A stretch of DNA of 64,000 nt from Hepsetus odoe (lineage: Eukaryota > Chordata > Actinopteri > Characiformes > Hepsetidae). Of this stretch, positions 21,205 to 30,949 are shown in pieces; position 1 is the first letter of the stretch; each line of letters opens with the position of its first letter. A program made the position numbers and the translations under genes. Below the pieces are notes generated by a model. It was not told the origin of the DNA and did no database searches. It worked only from the letters and a program-made list of their open reading frames with translations. The DNA lies in NCBI GenBank assembly GCA_017165825.1, contig CM029385.1:30001-94000 (forward strand), written 5' to 3'.

Positions 21205-22183
21205 CTACACTGGTGCTGTCTGCATTTCCTGCTTCAGAGTTTCAAACGCCACATAATCATCAGATGTCCATTTTAATGGAGCATTTAAAGTCTTTAATCC
21301 TGCTTCTGCTATCAGTCCCCTCAAGGGTGCCGTCTTTATTACATAATCTTCAATCCATTCTGCACTAAACCCTGTCATTCCTAGGAACGACATCATCTGT
21401 CCCACAGTCACTGGTTGTGGTTCTTTACTGGTTCCCTCCAGCTGTGAAGGATCTATTGCTTTTGTTCCATGTGCCACCAGTCGTCCCAGGTACTCTACCT
21501 GTGGTTGGCAATATTGTAACTTTGCTTGTGACACCTTCTGTCCCCCCTCAGCTAATTTTCTGAGAACTTTAACAGAGTCTTCACGACATTGTTCTACTGT
21601 CGGGGAACACAAGATTAAATCATCAACACCCTGTAGCATTGTGCTGTTTAGATCCAGTTCCTCTAGATCCTGTCTCAGAACTTGATTAAATATATGAGGG
21701 GAATGTTTGAGTCCCTGTGGTAACCTTGTATAACTGTACTGCTTCCCCTGGATGTGAATGAGAACAGATACCTGGACTCTTCTGCTACTGGATGATAAAA
21801 CATGCAGAACACAAATCTAGTACTGTAAAGATCTGATCATCTGGTGGAACGTTCATGAGTAGTGTGTGTAGATTGTGCACTTCCGCTCTCCAGTCTTCTA
21901 CCGCTGCATTTACTGCTCTTAGATCATGGACCAGTCACCACTTAGTTTGATCTGCCTTTTGTACTGGGAGTACTGGAGTGTTACATGGGCTTCTCATCTC
22001 TATCAGTCCTCCTGCTTCTACCAGCCCCAGTATAGTTCTCTCTGTTCCCTGCTCAGCTTCTGGTTTTAATGGATACTGAGCTCTCCTAGGTAGATGTGCT
22101 CTAGCTTTCAATCTGATCTGAACTGGTGAAGCTGAGTTTACCAGTCCCACATCTGTCCCACATCTGTCTCGTGTCGCGACCAC
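21205..22183 (-). pseudogene. ERV1 reverse transcriptase
   Basis: The N-terminal RT block (RAQYPLKPEAEQG, SPCNTPVLPV) is intact at 21935-22183. The middle is frameshifted. From 21639 a frame resumes with the catalytic box and the palm/thumb (KVSQAKLQYC, VEYLGRLVAHG, MMSFLGMTGF). The catalytic box reads LQGVDDLIL where retroviruses have a Tyr before VDD. Both aspartates remain but the Tyr is Gly. The family is gamma/epsilon-like. Confidence 0.8.
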
Positions 22184-22189
22184 AATTCT

Positions 22190-22672
22190 TCAGGAACTTG
22201 CTAAATCATTCCAGACATCATCATCTTCAGATCTTGGGATTGCTACTGCCTGTGGTGTTGCTGTCACTTCCAGTTCACACAATACTTTGATCACTGAATG
22301 ATTTTCAGCAAACAGTATCAATGGACTTTGTGTCTTCTTCCACTTCAGTTCTTCTGCTCTTTTAACCATGGTTCCCAGCTCCTTTGACTCAAATCCTTCA
22401 TTTATTAGCAGCGTCACGTGTGGTCTTGCTCCTTCAACATCATACCACTCATTGATGAACTCATTATCCTCTACTTGAAGCGCTGCTCCTTCTGTCCCGA
22501 TCACCACACTTCTAGCTTTAAGGTTAACTTTTGTTCCTGCAGTCTTTCTAAGCCATTCTTCCTCCAACGTCTCATCCTGGCTCTTATCATAAATCATAGT
22601 ACAGTGATATTCTAATCTGGGGTTTCTTGCTTTTGGTATCTGTGCTGAAATAAACTTTCCCCATAGACTCAT
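22190..22672 (-). pseudogene. 2H-phosphoesterase-like domain in ERV1 pol
   Basis: An unbroken 160-codon frame lies between protease and RT. It contains two H-x-T-hydrophobic motifs, HCTM at residues 23-26 and HVTL at 85-88, each next to a predicted beta strand (LEYHCTMIYD and RPHVTLLIN), 62 residues apart. That is the signature layout of 2H phosphoesterases, which include AKAP7-type and viral 2',5'-phosphodiesterases. The region ends with ELGTMVKRAEELKW. I recall similar protease-to-RT segments in other fish retrovirus-like polyproteins, so it is probably a lineage feature. Activity is not shown; a structural spacer is the alternative. Confidence 0.55.
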
Positions 22673-22739
22673 TATCTCCTGAACTGGTTTTCTATCTCCT
22701 CACCAGTACACATTAGCTTCCTTTCCTAATGTCACACTC

Positions 22740-23098
22740 ATCTGAGCACTGACTGATTTCATCCACATAAACTCCATCAGGCGTTCACCAAATCTGGAAA
22801 CCCAACTGGCACAAAGCGTTTCTCCCTAATAAATTTACTGGAGTTTGCTCTGAAACTAAGATGGTAAATTGATTGTTTTTCCCTGCACTGTTACTTTAAC
22901 TGGAGCTGTTACTGGTATTAGCTGCACTTGTCCTGAGAATCCTACGGTCTTAACGAACTTTCCTGATCTGGGGAGGTTTATGGCATAATTTGAATTTAGG
23001 CATGTATAACAAGCTCCTGTATCGATCATCATGGGTGTAGTTCTACTGTTCACCTGAACCTGCAGCATTGGTTCCTCATCAGCTCCCCTGCTCCTCAA
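22740..23098 (-). pseudogene. ERV1 protease
   Basis: Retropepsin-like: a MIDTGACYTCL active-site segment at about 23015-23040, then a flap region and a TPVNLLGREML end after a frame shift near 22850. The length of about 110 codons suits a retroviral protease. Confidence 0.75.
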
Positions 23099-24104
23099 TA
23101 AGAGCTGACCCTCCCCTGTAGGACCCTCTGGGCCTCCCTACCACCCATTCTGTCCACCCCAGTAATTCACTGGGCCGGAGTTTAGATTTAATCCAGTCCA
23201 GGCAGGGTTCTGATCCCCTCCTGTCCATGGACGTCGTGAATTTGGGTTTTGCTGTGATTGTTCTTGACCCGTAATTTGGGGAGCCCGCCAACCCGCACCT
23301 CCCCCAACTCCAGGTCCCTTCCAGGGATTTACTGAACATCTCCTTCGGGTGTGTCCTGGTTTTCCACACCCCAACATACTGCAGGTGGACCTTGAGGCTG
23401 TCGCTGCTGTTGTCTGCCTCTGGATCTCTGCTTGTTTGGTCCAGCTCCACCAGGCTGTGTGTACACATTGATGACTGGAACTGAGGGAGTTGTGGACTGT
23501 GATGGTGGTTGAACTCCATCCAGTTGTGACTCACTGGTGATGCAGGATTTGGAGTCACTGGTCTTTGTGATGCCTGCAGAGTCTTTTCTTCCACAACTGC
23601 AGCTTGAGTCTGTTCCCCCTTTTTCTTAGCTGTTCCTGTCAGTTCTCCCAGTTGGAGCTGTGCCACCTTTCTCAGCACTTCTCTTTCTTCTTCTTTGGTT
23701 CTCTTCTCAGTCTGTCTGTGTTTATCCACAGCATGAGTCACATCAGCCACAAACTCATCCACCGTCTTTTCAGTCAGTCCCACCACATCTTCCAGTTTGC
23801 TTTTGACTTTTTCTGGAAGGCCATCCAGGTCAAGTGTCCGAAAGACCACTTTTGAGTCTTAATCTGGGTCACTTCCTGCTTATGCTCTCCACATCTTCTT
23901 CATGCGATGAACATAAGCAGAGGGATTTTCAGTTCCTCCTATTGGTTCTCCTTTCAGAGTCTTCAGGTCTAACTTTCTTGGATAAACTTCCCTCACTGCG
24001 TTCCACAGTCTGTTTCGGTATGGATTGAATTCCACACCATCACTGGTCGCATCCACAGCGTGATGCTCCAGGCCTGCTTTTGTCTTCCATTGCCTTCTGT
24101 CCAA
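23079..24104 (-). pseudogene. ERV1 gag, 3' part (capsid C-terminus and nucleocapsid)
   Basis: Frames at 24104-23880 (VDATSDGVEFNPYRNRLW) and 23849-23079 cover the end of capsid and an acidic, helical linker. A zinc-knuckle-like CGKPGHTRRRC lies near 23340. A stop/frame change at about 23860 breaks it. The 5' part of the same gag is at 28096-28440, separated by an inserted LINE. Confidence 0.7.
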
Positions 24105-24975
24105 TTATTTCAATTTCAATTTCAATGCATTCTTGTACAGCGCCTTTTACAACACAGTTGCCCCAAGGCACTTTACATTGGTGATAGAGGGTAGACAGGT
24201 TATAGTACTAGAAGTTAAAGCCGGACGACTATGAAGGTGAGGAACCAAAAACTCCACTGTGTGGAGAAAAAAAAACCTCTGGGGGTCCAAGGTCGACCGG
24301 CTACCCAACCCCCTTGGGTCTACTAGCAGTACAGAGTTAGTTCGGGTTTTACTCCAGGATCAGCACAGGGTCCCAAGCTGCTTCCCAGGCTCAGCAAGTC
24401 GGCCGCGGCCCCAGTACCAATGAGCCGCCAGGGTCCCTTGGCGCATCAGATGCATCACACAGACCAGATGGTAGTTCGGTGTTGGACTCAGGTGATGACC
24501 ACAGCGGGCCCCCCGGACATGTGGGGAGAGAAATGGAATGAGGGGGTCAGTAATGAGCAGGATCCAGTAGTGACAGACACAGAAATGAAACAGTGCGATG
24601 GCATGTACAGCAGCACCAGGACATTAGTAGTGGTGCACTATGGTGATTGGTGCGGGTAAGCTAAACTAAAGAAGTAAGTCTTCAGCCAGGATTTAAAGAC
24701 TGAGACTGAGTCGGCATCCCGTACAGAAGCAGGCAAGCTGTTCCACAATCTAGGGGCCTGGAACTGAAAGCTCGTGCTCCTATACATTTATTTATGAGGG
24801 ACAATTAGGAGATCTTTATTCTGGGATCTAAGTGGGCGGTTAGGTGTATAGGTATTAAGCAGTTCGGTTAGGTATATTGGGGCAAGACCTTTAAGTGCCT
24901 TGTAGGTTAAGAGCAGGACCTTGAAGTCAGCCCTGTACCTAACAGGAAGCCAGTGAAGCGAGGAGAGTATGGGAG

Positions 24976-26271
24976 TTATATGGTCGTACTTCCTGCTCCT
25001 GCTAACAATCCTAGCGGCTGTGTTCTGAATGCGCTGTAGGTGCTTAATGTGCCCTGAGAGCTTCCAGAAAGTAGGGCACTACAGTAATCTAATCTACTGG
25101 ATACAAATGCATGTACTACTTTCGCCGTGTCTTCCATTGACAGAAAGCGCCGTAGTTTGGCAATGTTCCGAAGTTGCAGGAAGCATGTCTTCACTACTGC
25201 ATTAACACGGGGATTAAATGAAAGATTTGAATCAAAAATAACACCAAGGTTACGTGCCAGAGTACCAACTGAAAACTTCAACCCTGCATCCCGGATATGC
25301 GAAATGAAGTTGGCCCTGTCTACATCACTACTACAAAACAAGAGCAGCTCAGTTTTTTGGGGGTTTAGTGAGAGGAAGTTGTTATTCATCCAATCCCTAA
25401 TATCACTGAGGAGCTAATTAAAGTGCCGGTTGATGCTTTATCACATGATTTAACAGATAGGTATAGCTGAGTGTCATCAGCGTAGGAGTGGTAACTAACA
25501 TTATGCTTCCGTATAATAGTGCTTAGTGGGAGCATGTAGAGGGAGAAGAGCACTAGGCCCAACACCGACCCTTGTGGGACTCCATAGTTAACTAGTGACA
25601 TAGGTGAGGGGGGCCATAATCATCCATTTGGATGAAGTAGTAACGGTTTGTAAGATAGGAGTTGAACCATTTAAGGGCTGTTCCGCTAATGCCGACAGTG
25701 GAGTGAAGCCTATTTACTAAAATGGAGTGATCCACCGTGTCGAACGCAGCACTAAGATCTACCAGAACAAGAACAGTGATGTTTCCTGCATCACTCAAGA
25801 CCATTATATCATTCTCCACTCTAGTTAGAGCAGTTTCTGTGCTATGGCCAAGCCGGAAACCTGATTGGAGTTTATCTAAGAGGTTATGCGTGTCTAGATA
25901 TGACTGCAGTCTCGCAACTAGTTTTTCTAGAATCTTAGAGAGAAACGGGACATTAGAGATGGTCTATAATTACTTGGTGAGCGAGGGTCCAAGTTAGGTT
26001 TTTTAAGCTGTGGTCTAACCACTGCTGTTTTAAACTGATTGGGGACTACACCTGAGGTCAAGGATGCGTTCATGATATCAAGTATAGGTGTTGATGGTAC
26101 TCCTAAGGGTTCCTTCAGGAGCTTGGTTGGAATGGGATCTAACCGACAGGTTGTGGACTTTGCCTTGGTTATAACAGAAATTAGCTCAGAGTTATCGATG
26201 AGATTAAAATCACTAAAATATTGTGAGCACTGTTCTGGTAGTGGATTAATTTGAGGGCTAATAGGGCACAT
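24976..26271 (-). pseudogene. L2 LINE reverse transcriptase
   Basis: Overlapping minus-strand frames give finger motifs (RLDPIPTKLLKE, VVRPQLKKPNLD, SNYRP), VDLSAAFDTVDHSI, GVPQGSVLGLVLFSLYML, and the catalytic SYADDTQLY at about 25470. LSLNPQKTELLLF and a C-terminal block with SSRLDYCSALL follow. The motif set is L2/CR1-like. Breaks occur near 25390, 25600 and 25930. Confidence 0.85.
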
Positions 26272-26349
26272 TTGGAGCCTAATGTTGTTAATTTTATCAT
26301 TAAAAACTGAAGAACCCTCTCGTTAGTGATACTACACGCTGGCCTTCTA

Positions 26350-27591
26350 TCAGTTTTGTCTGTTAGCTGAGCGAGTGTCTGAAATAAATAGCGGGTTCTG
26401 CATGTTGTTCTCAATAAGTTGTGAATAGTACTCAGTGCGAGCACTATATAGAGCTTTCTTATATTGTTTTAGTTTAGCAGACCATAGAGCCTGAGAGGCT
26501 TGGAGACCTGTTGTCTTCCATCTGCGTTCTAGCTTACGGCACTCCCGCTTAGCAGCCCGTGTGTGATCACTGAACCAGGGAGAGTGCCTGATAGTTCTGA
26601 CCTTTATCTTAATTGGGGCGACCTGATCAAGGATCTGCCCAACTACTGTACTGTACATGTCGGTGATGTCATTAACAGTGTTGTTACCGGTGAAGTCTGT
26701 CTCTGTTACGGCCTCCATAAACTGAACACATTTAGCCCTGTTTAGGTGTCGTGTTGTACTAGTCCGTTCACTGAGGTACGGTGGAGACATATTAATCTCA
26801 AACGTGATTAAAGAATGGTCGGAACAAAGTTTATTTAAGGAGTGGACCAGTACAGTATCAATGTCAAGTCCATACGAGATAATTAGATCTAGCGTGTGTC
26901 CTTGTACATGGGTAGGTCCTGATACATGCTGGGTGCAACCGACAGAATCGAGGAGCGTTAAGAAGCTTTTGGCACCTGCATCCGTCTCTGTATCAACATG
27001 TTTGTTAAAGTCACCCAGCATCACGAATCTAGTAAACCTAACGACCAATCAGAGAGCAGATTGCCAAATTCATTAATAAAGGCAGCATATGGTCCTGGAG
27101 GTCTGTAAACTAATAGGATATGGAGCTAAATCAGACCTAATGCTCAGCAGCATCACTTCAAATGTGTGGAAGCTCTCAGTGGTTTTTGAATCAACCTTAA
27201 ATGATTCATCAAAAATTGCAGCCAGGCCACCACCACGTCCTACTGAGCGTGATTTATGCAGGTATGAGAACCCATCAGGGGAGGCTTCCACTAAGGGGAT
27301 GGTGTCAGTGGGTCTAAGCCAAGTTTCAGTCAGTAGACAGATATCTGACTTTGTGTCGAGCACCATCTCATTAATAAGCACTGCCTTGTTTCCTAAGGAG
27401 CGAACATTCAGCAGTGAACATTTGATTTTAGTCGGACGCTGTGTTTTATTTGTTTTTATGATGGGTACTGGGAGCAGGTTACCAGCGCAGGAGCCCCTAG
27501 ATTGGCATCTATACTGCTTCCTTATCGTACTAAGAATAGATATTCTCTGGTAATGATGAGAGGAGTCTGGTTCTAAGCTAATGTGTGACAT
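26350..27591 (-). pseudogene. L2 LINE endonuclease (AP-like)
   Basis: LLNVRSLGNKAVLINEM and LLTETWL (catalytic Glu) lie in 27591-27073. After a break, VMLGDFNKHVD and a GHTLDLIISYG block follow, then CSDHSLITFEI (catalytic His) in 27048-26350. The order and motifs are those of LINE AP-endonucleases. Confidence 0.8.
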
Positions 27592-27664
27592 AGGGGACGC
27601 CGTGTTATAAGGAACCTGGGTTGCTGCCAGGAGTGTACTGGTAGTGGGAGAACAGCCAGCGTGT

Positions 27665-27905
27665 GATTTAATAATAATAATAATAATCCTTTATTTATAA
27701 TCCCACGAATGGGAAATTCACTCTCTGCATTTCACCCATACACACATGTGCAGCAGTGGGCTGCTATTGAAAGCGCCCGGGGAGCAGTGATGGGGACGGC
27801 ACCTTGCTCAAGGGTACCTCAGGGCAACCTACTGGGAAGGGGTTCGAACCCCCAATCCTCCGATCATGTGGCTGACGCCCGAACCACTAGGCCACCGCTG
27901 CCCTA
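27665..27905 (-). mobile_element. tRNA-derived SINE nested in the L2 LINE
   Basis: The same family as 4207-4475, in reverse. Box-B-like GGGGGTTCGAACCCC and the AAGGTGCCGTCCCC body are visible. Its 3' end is joined to AATTTCCCATTCGTGGGATT and an ATT repeat, resembling the Rex1 LINE tail at 5690-5740. Confidence 0.75.
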
Positions 27906-27913
27906 AGATCACA

Positions 27914-28093
27914 GGACTGCGACCTGGGTGCTGCTCTAGAGAGTCACTGTGGCAATTTTGCTGCCATATTTTGGGAGAGCATGTATGATCCTCTCCAGTT
28001 AGGGTGAAGACCGTCCCTTTTATAAAGGCCAGGCCGTTCCCAAAAGAGGTCCCAGTTCTTCACGAAGGCGATGCTTTTAGATGCACACCAAGT
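27914..28093 (-). pseudogene. L2 LINE ORF1 end, SGNH-esterase-like
   Basis: The frame contains WCASKSIAFVKNWDLFWERP and RDGLHPNWRGS. The D-G-L-H sequence fits the catalytic Asp-x-x-His block of SGNH/GDSL esterases, which are known in ORF1 of fish CR1/L2 LINEs. Only the C-terminal end is present because the element is 5' truncated. Confidence 0.6.
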
Positions 28094-28095
28094 CT

Positions 28096-28440
28096 CTAGC
28101 CAATTATTCTGGCCAGTAAGGCTTTTACATCTCCTATAGCAAGGAGACACCCAAGTGTCTTTTCTTCAAAGTCCAGTATCCACTTCTGGGCCCCTTCATG
28201 CAGATCGGGCAAACCACTGACCAACCCCTCCAGATCCTGGGTCTGCCCTGGTATGTAATGAGCATGTCTTCCCTTAATTAGTGTTGGTGCCTTTACCATC
28301 CCACATTTTCTTCCAGATCTCAGATCAGGTTCTACCTGAATCTCAGTGTCTACTCTGTCTCCTTGTACCTTTTCTCTCCATTGCAACACACACAATTTCA
28401 TCCAGATTAGTAATTGATCTGCCTATTTTTTGGATAGGAT
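28096..28440 (-). pseudogene. ERV1 gag, 5' part
   Basis: The minus-strand frame carries LEGLVSGLPDLHEGAQKW and LAIGDVKALLARI, which look like the N-terminal part of a retroviral capsid. One frameshift at about 28378 separates it from IGRSITNLDEIV. It stops at the LINE target duplication, and the remaining gag is at 23079-24104. No LTR or leader precedes it: ERV2 integrase lies immediately upstream. Confidence 0.6.
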
Positions 28441-28464
28441 CATCAAAACTTTGTGTCATCCTTT

Positions 28465-29460
28465 CCCTTCACCTGATCTCCAGACTGCACCCTAACCTTT
28501 CTACAGTGTGAAGCGTGTATCCACATAGCTCTCTCAGCCACCTTCACTGCAGTTTTCAGCAACACCTGGAAGGGTCCCATGCCTGGATTTCCCAATGTTT
28601 TCATCTGAACTTTACCTTCACCAGCACCAAGTCTCCAGGTTTCAAATCATGCAGCAGGCCCTTGGTTGGTTTTGGCAATGCCTCTCTTACCAGCTGATGC
28701 ACAGAACAAAGAATAGCAGACGACTGGCAACAATATTGCAACATTTCATCAGCGCAGGGAGTTGTTAAACATGTTCCTGCCACTTTACCTAAAGGCACTC
28801 CCATGCCGAGATTCATAGATTTGCCGAATAGAATTTCAAATGGGCTCAAGTTTCTTCTGGCCCATCTTCGCATTCTCATGTAGGTGAGGACCAATGGCAA
28901 TGCATCTGGTCATGATAAGCTCATCTCCTCACAACATTTTACCAGTTTCTGTTTCTCTTTCTACTGCCCCTGCACTCTGGGGATGGTATGCACAGTGTTT
29001 TCTCAGGTCATTTTCTAGGTGTTTACTGAATTCTGTGATTGCCTCTCTGACAAATGCTGGTCCATTGTCACTGTTTAATCTGCCAGGAACTCTTCCCACC
29101 TTGCTATGATTTCTTTAGGCAGTACCTTGGCCACTCACTTTGCATCTTGTTTACTGGTTGGAAAAGCCTCTACCCATTTTGAGAACATGTCAACTATCAC
29201 CAAACAGAACGTTTTCCCTTTTGAAGAGGTTAATTCAATAAAATCCATCATCAGATCTGAGAGCATGGTGGTGGGCCACCTGTGTTGTGGTTACTCCTTT
29301 ACCTGAGTTACTCTGTAGGCAAATTAAACACGACTGGCAATGTTTTTCTGCCACAGTCGAAAATCCCTTAGTAAACCACAAGGTTTTCATAATGTTCATA
29401 ATCGCCCCTTTTGACGCATGGTCCTCACCGTGCATCAATTTAGCAAAATTAGGGGGAAAA
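28465..29460 (-). pseudogene. ERV2 integrase
   Basis: A zinc-binding segment (EKHCQSCLICLQSN), a degraded catalytic core, then YMRMRRWARRNLSPFEILFGK and HDLKPGDLVLVKVK, followed by GMGPFQVLLKT. The order is that of gammaretrovirus-like integrases. The frame breaks at about 29230, 28900 and 28600. It ends close to the first ERV1 gag sequence. Confidence 0.75.
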
Positions 29461-29495
29461 AAATGGCCTGGCAGCCATGGAAGTCCATTAGGACC

Positions 29496-29996
29496 TCACC
29501 AGGTGCCCTCAGAAAAGATGCAACCAGCCAGGAACCACACTCGTCTGTCCATGTCTGAATGACTGAATGACTGAACATCCTGTAGGCTGGCAGCATTAAG
29601 GGTAGAGACAAAAGGGAGTTGAAAAATGGATCCTGTCAGAGCAGCAGCCTTGGCTGCAACATCAGCACGGCGGTTTCTACAGGAAACTGTGTCATCACCC
29701 CCTGTGTGGGCTTGGCATTTACATACTGCAATTTGTTCTGGGATCATCATGGTTTCCAACAATGCAGAGATGAGACTGGAGTTGAGAATTGAGGAACCAT
29801 CAGATTGAAAAAATTTCCTGTGTCTCCAAATAGCCCTTAAATCATGTACCACCCCAAAAGCATATCTGCGTATAGATATGTGTAGATGGTGACTGTTCTA
29901 TCTTTAGCTAGTTTGTATGCTTCAGTTAAAGTCACAAGTTCAGCTACTTGTGCAGACAGGGAGTGAGGAACAGCACCGCTGGGGAGGGTGCTGCTT
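29496..29996 (-). pseudogene. ERV2 RNase H
   Basis: Minus-strand frames include VAELVTLTEAYKLAKDRT and an acidic YT-x-x-YA segment where TDSRYA is expected. VHDLRAIWRHRKFFQSDGS and CKCQAHTGGDD follow. The pattern is RNase H of gamma/epsilon-like viruses. Polymerase sequence, which should precede it, is missing. Confidence 0.7.
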
Positions 29997-29999
29997 TCC

Positions 30000-30232
30000 C
30001 ACTGCTCCATCCCACCGCTCCATCCCTGTGCTCCATCCGTCTGCTCCGTCCCTCTGCTCCGTCCCTCTGCTCCGTCCCTCTGCTCCGTCCCTCGGCTCCG
30101 TCCCACCGCTCCGTCCCTCTGCTCCGTCCCTCCGCTCCGTCCCTCCGCTCCGTCCCTCCGCTCCGTCCCTCTGCTCCGTCCCTCTGCTCCGTCCCTCTGC
30201 TCCGTCCCTCTGCTCCGTCCCTCTGCTCCATC
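30000..30232. repeat. 13-bp minisatellite (TGCTCCGTCCCTC) replacing ERV2 RT
   Basis: About 17-18 units, with variants CCACCGCTCCGTC and GGCTCCGTCC. It sits exactly between protease and RNase H of ERV2. Because 13 is not a multiple of three, each strand is open in all frames and encodes the same 13-residue repeat in every frame. Confidence 0.9.
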
Positions 30233-30419
30233 ATTTCCCAATCAGATTCAATAGATTCATGAGCAGTACAATGCAAATATTCTGGATACTTAAAATCACT
30301 GTTCCCTGGTTTTACTCTCTCTCTATCGAGGGAGATGAGATTACAGGAAGTGTCTGTGTTTATAAGCCACCGCTCATGACAAAATAGAGAGCCAACTCCA
30401 TGAATACAATCCATCTGGG

Positions 30420-30940
30420 GCGTCTACAATCATCCCTTCTTCTGAGTGATTTAGTTGAAATCCCCAAAAATACATAAAATCATGCCTAACAAGTCCCTGC
30501 GATGGGCTGGCGACCTGTCCAGGGTGCGTCCCCCGTCCTCGCCCTGTGTGTGCTGGGTTGGACTCCAGCACTCCCCCGCGACCCCGTTTGGGACAAGCGG
30601 CAGATAATGGATGGATGGATGGATGGATGCCTAACAAGTTAATCGCACAAATGGATGAAACAAGAAATTGGTGAGGGAAGACTCGTTGGCCTTCTCAACA
30701 CTTGAGAGGTACTGAAAATGGCTCAACCACAGACACTCCCCCCACTCCTATGGACGGAACGGTATGCCCACATAAGGTGGGAGAAGGAGATAAAAGAGAA
30801 CACTTAAGCACAGATTTTGTGGCACCAGAGTCACCTAAGAACTTCACTTTTTGCCCATCAATAGTCAGTGTTAACTTTGGCCTTCTTTTAAAGGCAGTGC
30901 CTTGTACAGCGTGTAAATTGGTGTAAATGTCTGTATGCAC
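30420..30940 (-). pseudogene. ERV2 protease
   Basis: A retropepsin-like frame (LTIDGQKVKFLGDSGATKSV) has a DSG active-site triad. It continues past an inserted SINE (30495-30626) to FWGFQLNHSEEGMI. The insertion and a stop at about 30650 break it. A related protease remnant is at 47990-48200. Confidence 0.75.
30495..30626 (+). mobile_element. 5'-truncated SINE in ERV2 protease
   Basis: The 3' part of the SINE type at 3130-3345 (GGGCTGGCGACCTGTCC, CCCCCGCGACCC) with an ATGG tail. It is flanked by ATGCCTAACAAGT at 30482-30494 and 30627-30639, a clear 13-bp target duplication. Confidence 0.9.
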
Positions 30941-30949
30941 TGACTTTTA

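Larger units (their letters stand above)
24105..28093 (-). mobile_element. L2/CR1-type LINE, about 4 kb, inserted in ERV1 gag
   Basis: On the minus strand the element runs from 28093 to an ATTGAA repeat tail at 24105-24122. It is flanked by the direct repeat CCAATTATT (24101-24109 and 28090-28098, a few bases of ambiguity with the tail). Parts in order: end of ORF1 (esterase-like), a SINE, ORF2 endonuclease and ORF2 RT, then a long 3' UTR at 24123-24975. It is nearly complete but 5' truncated and broken by stops. Confidence 0.85.

Noticed and set aside
29837..30414. Overlapping long proteins on both strands with a DGAEGRSRGTEQR-like repeat
   Set aside because: They are produced in every frame by the 13-bp minisatellite and are not genes.
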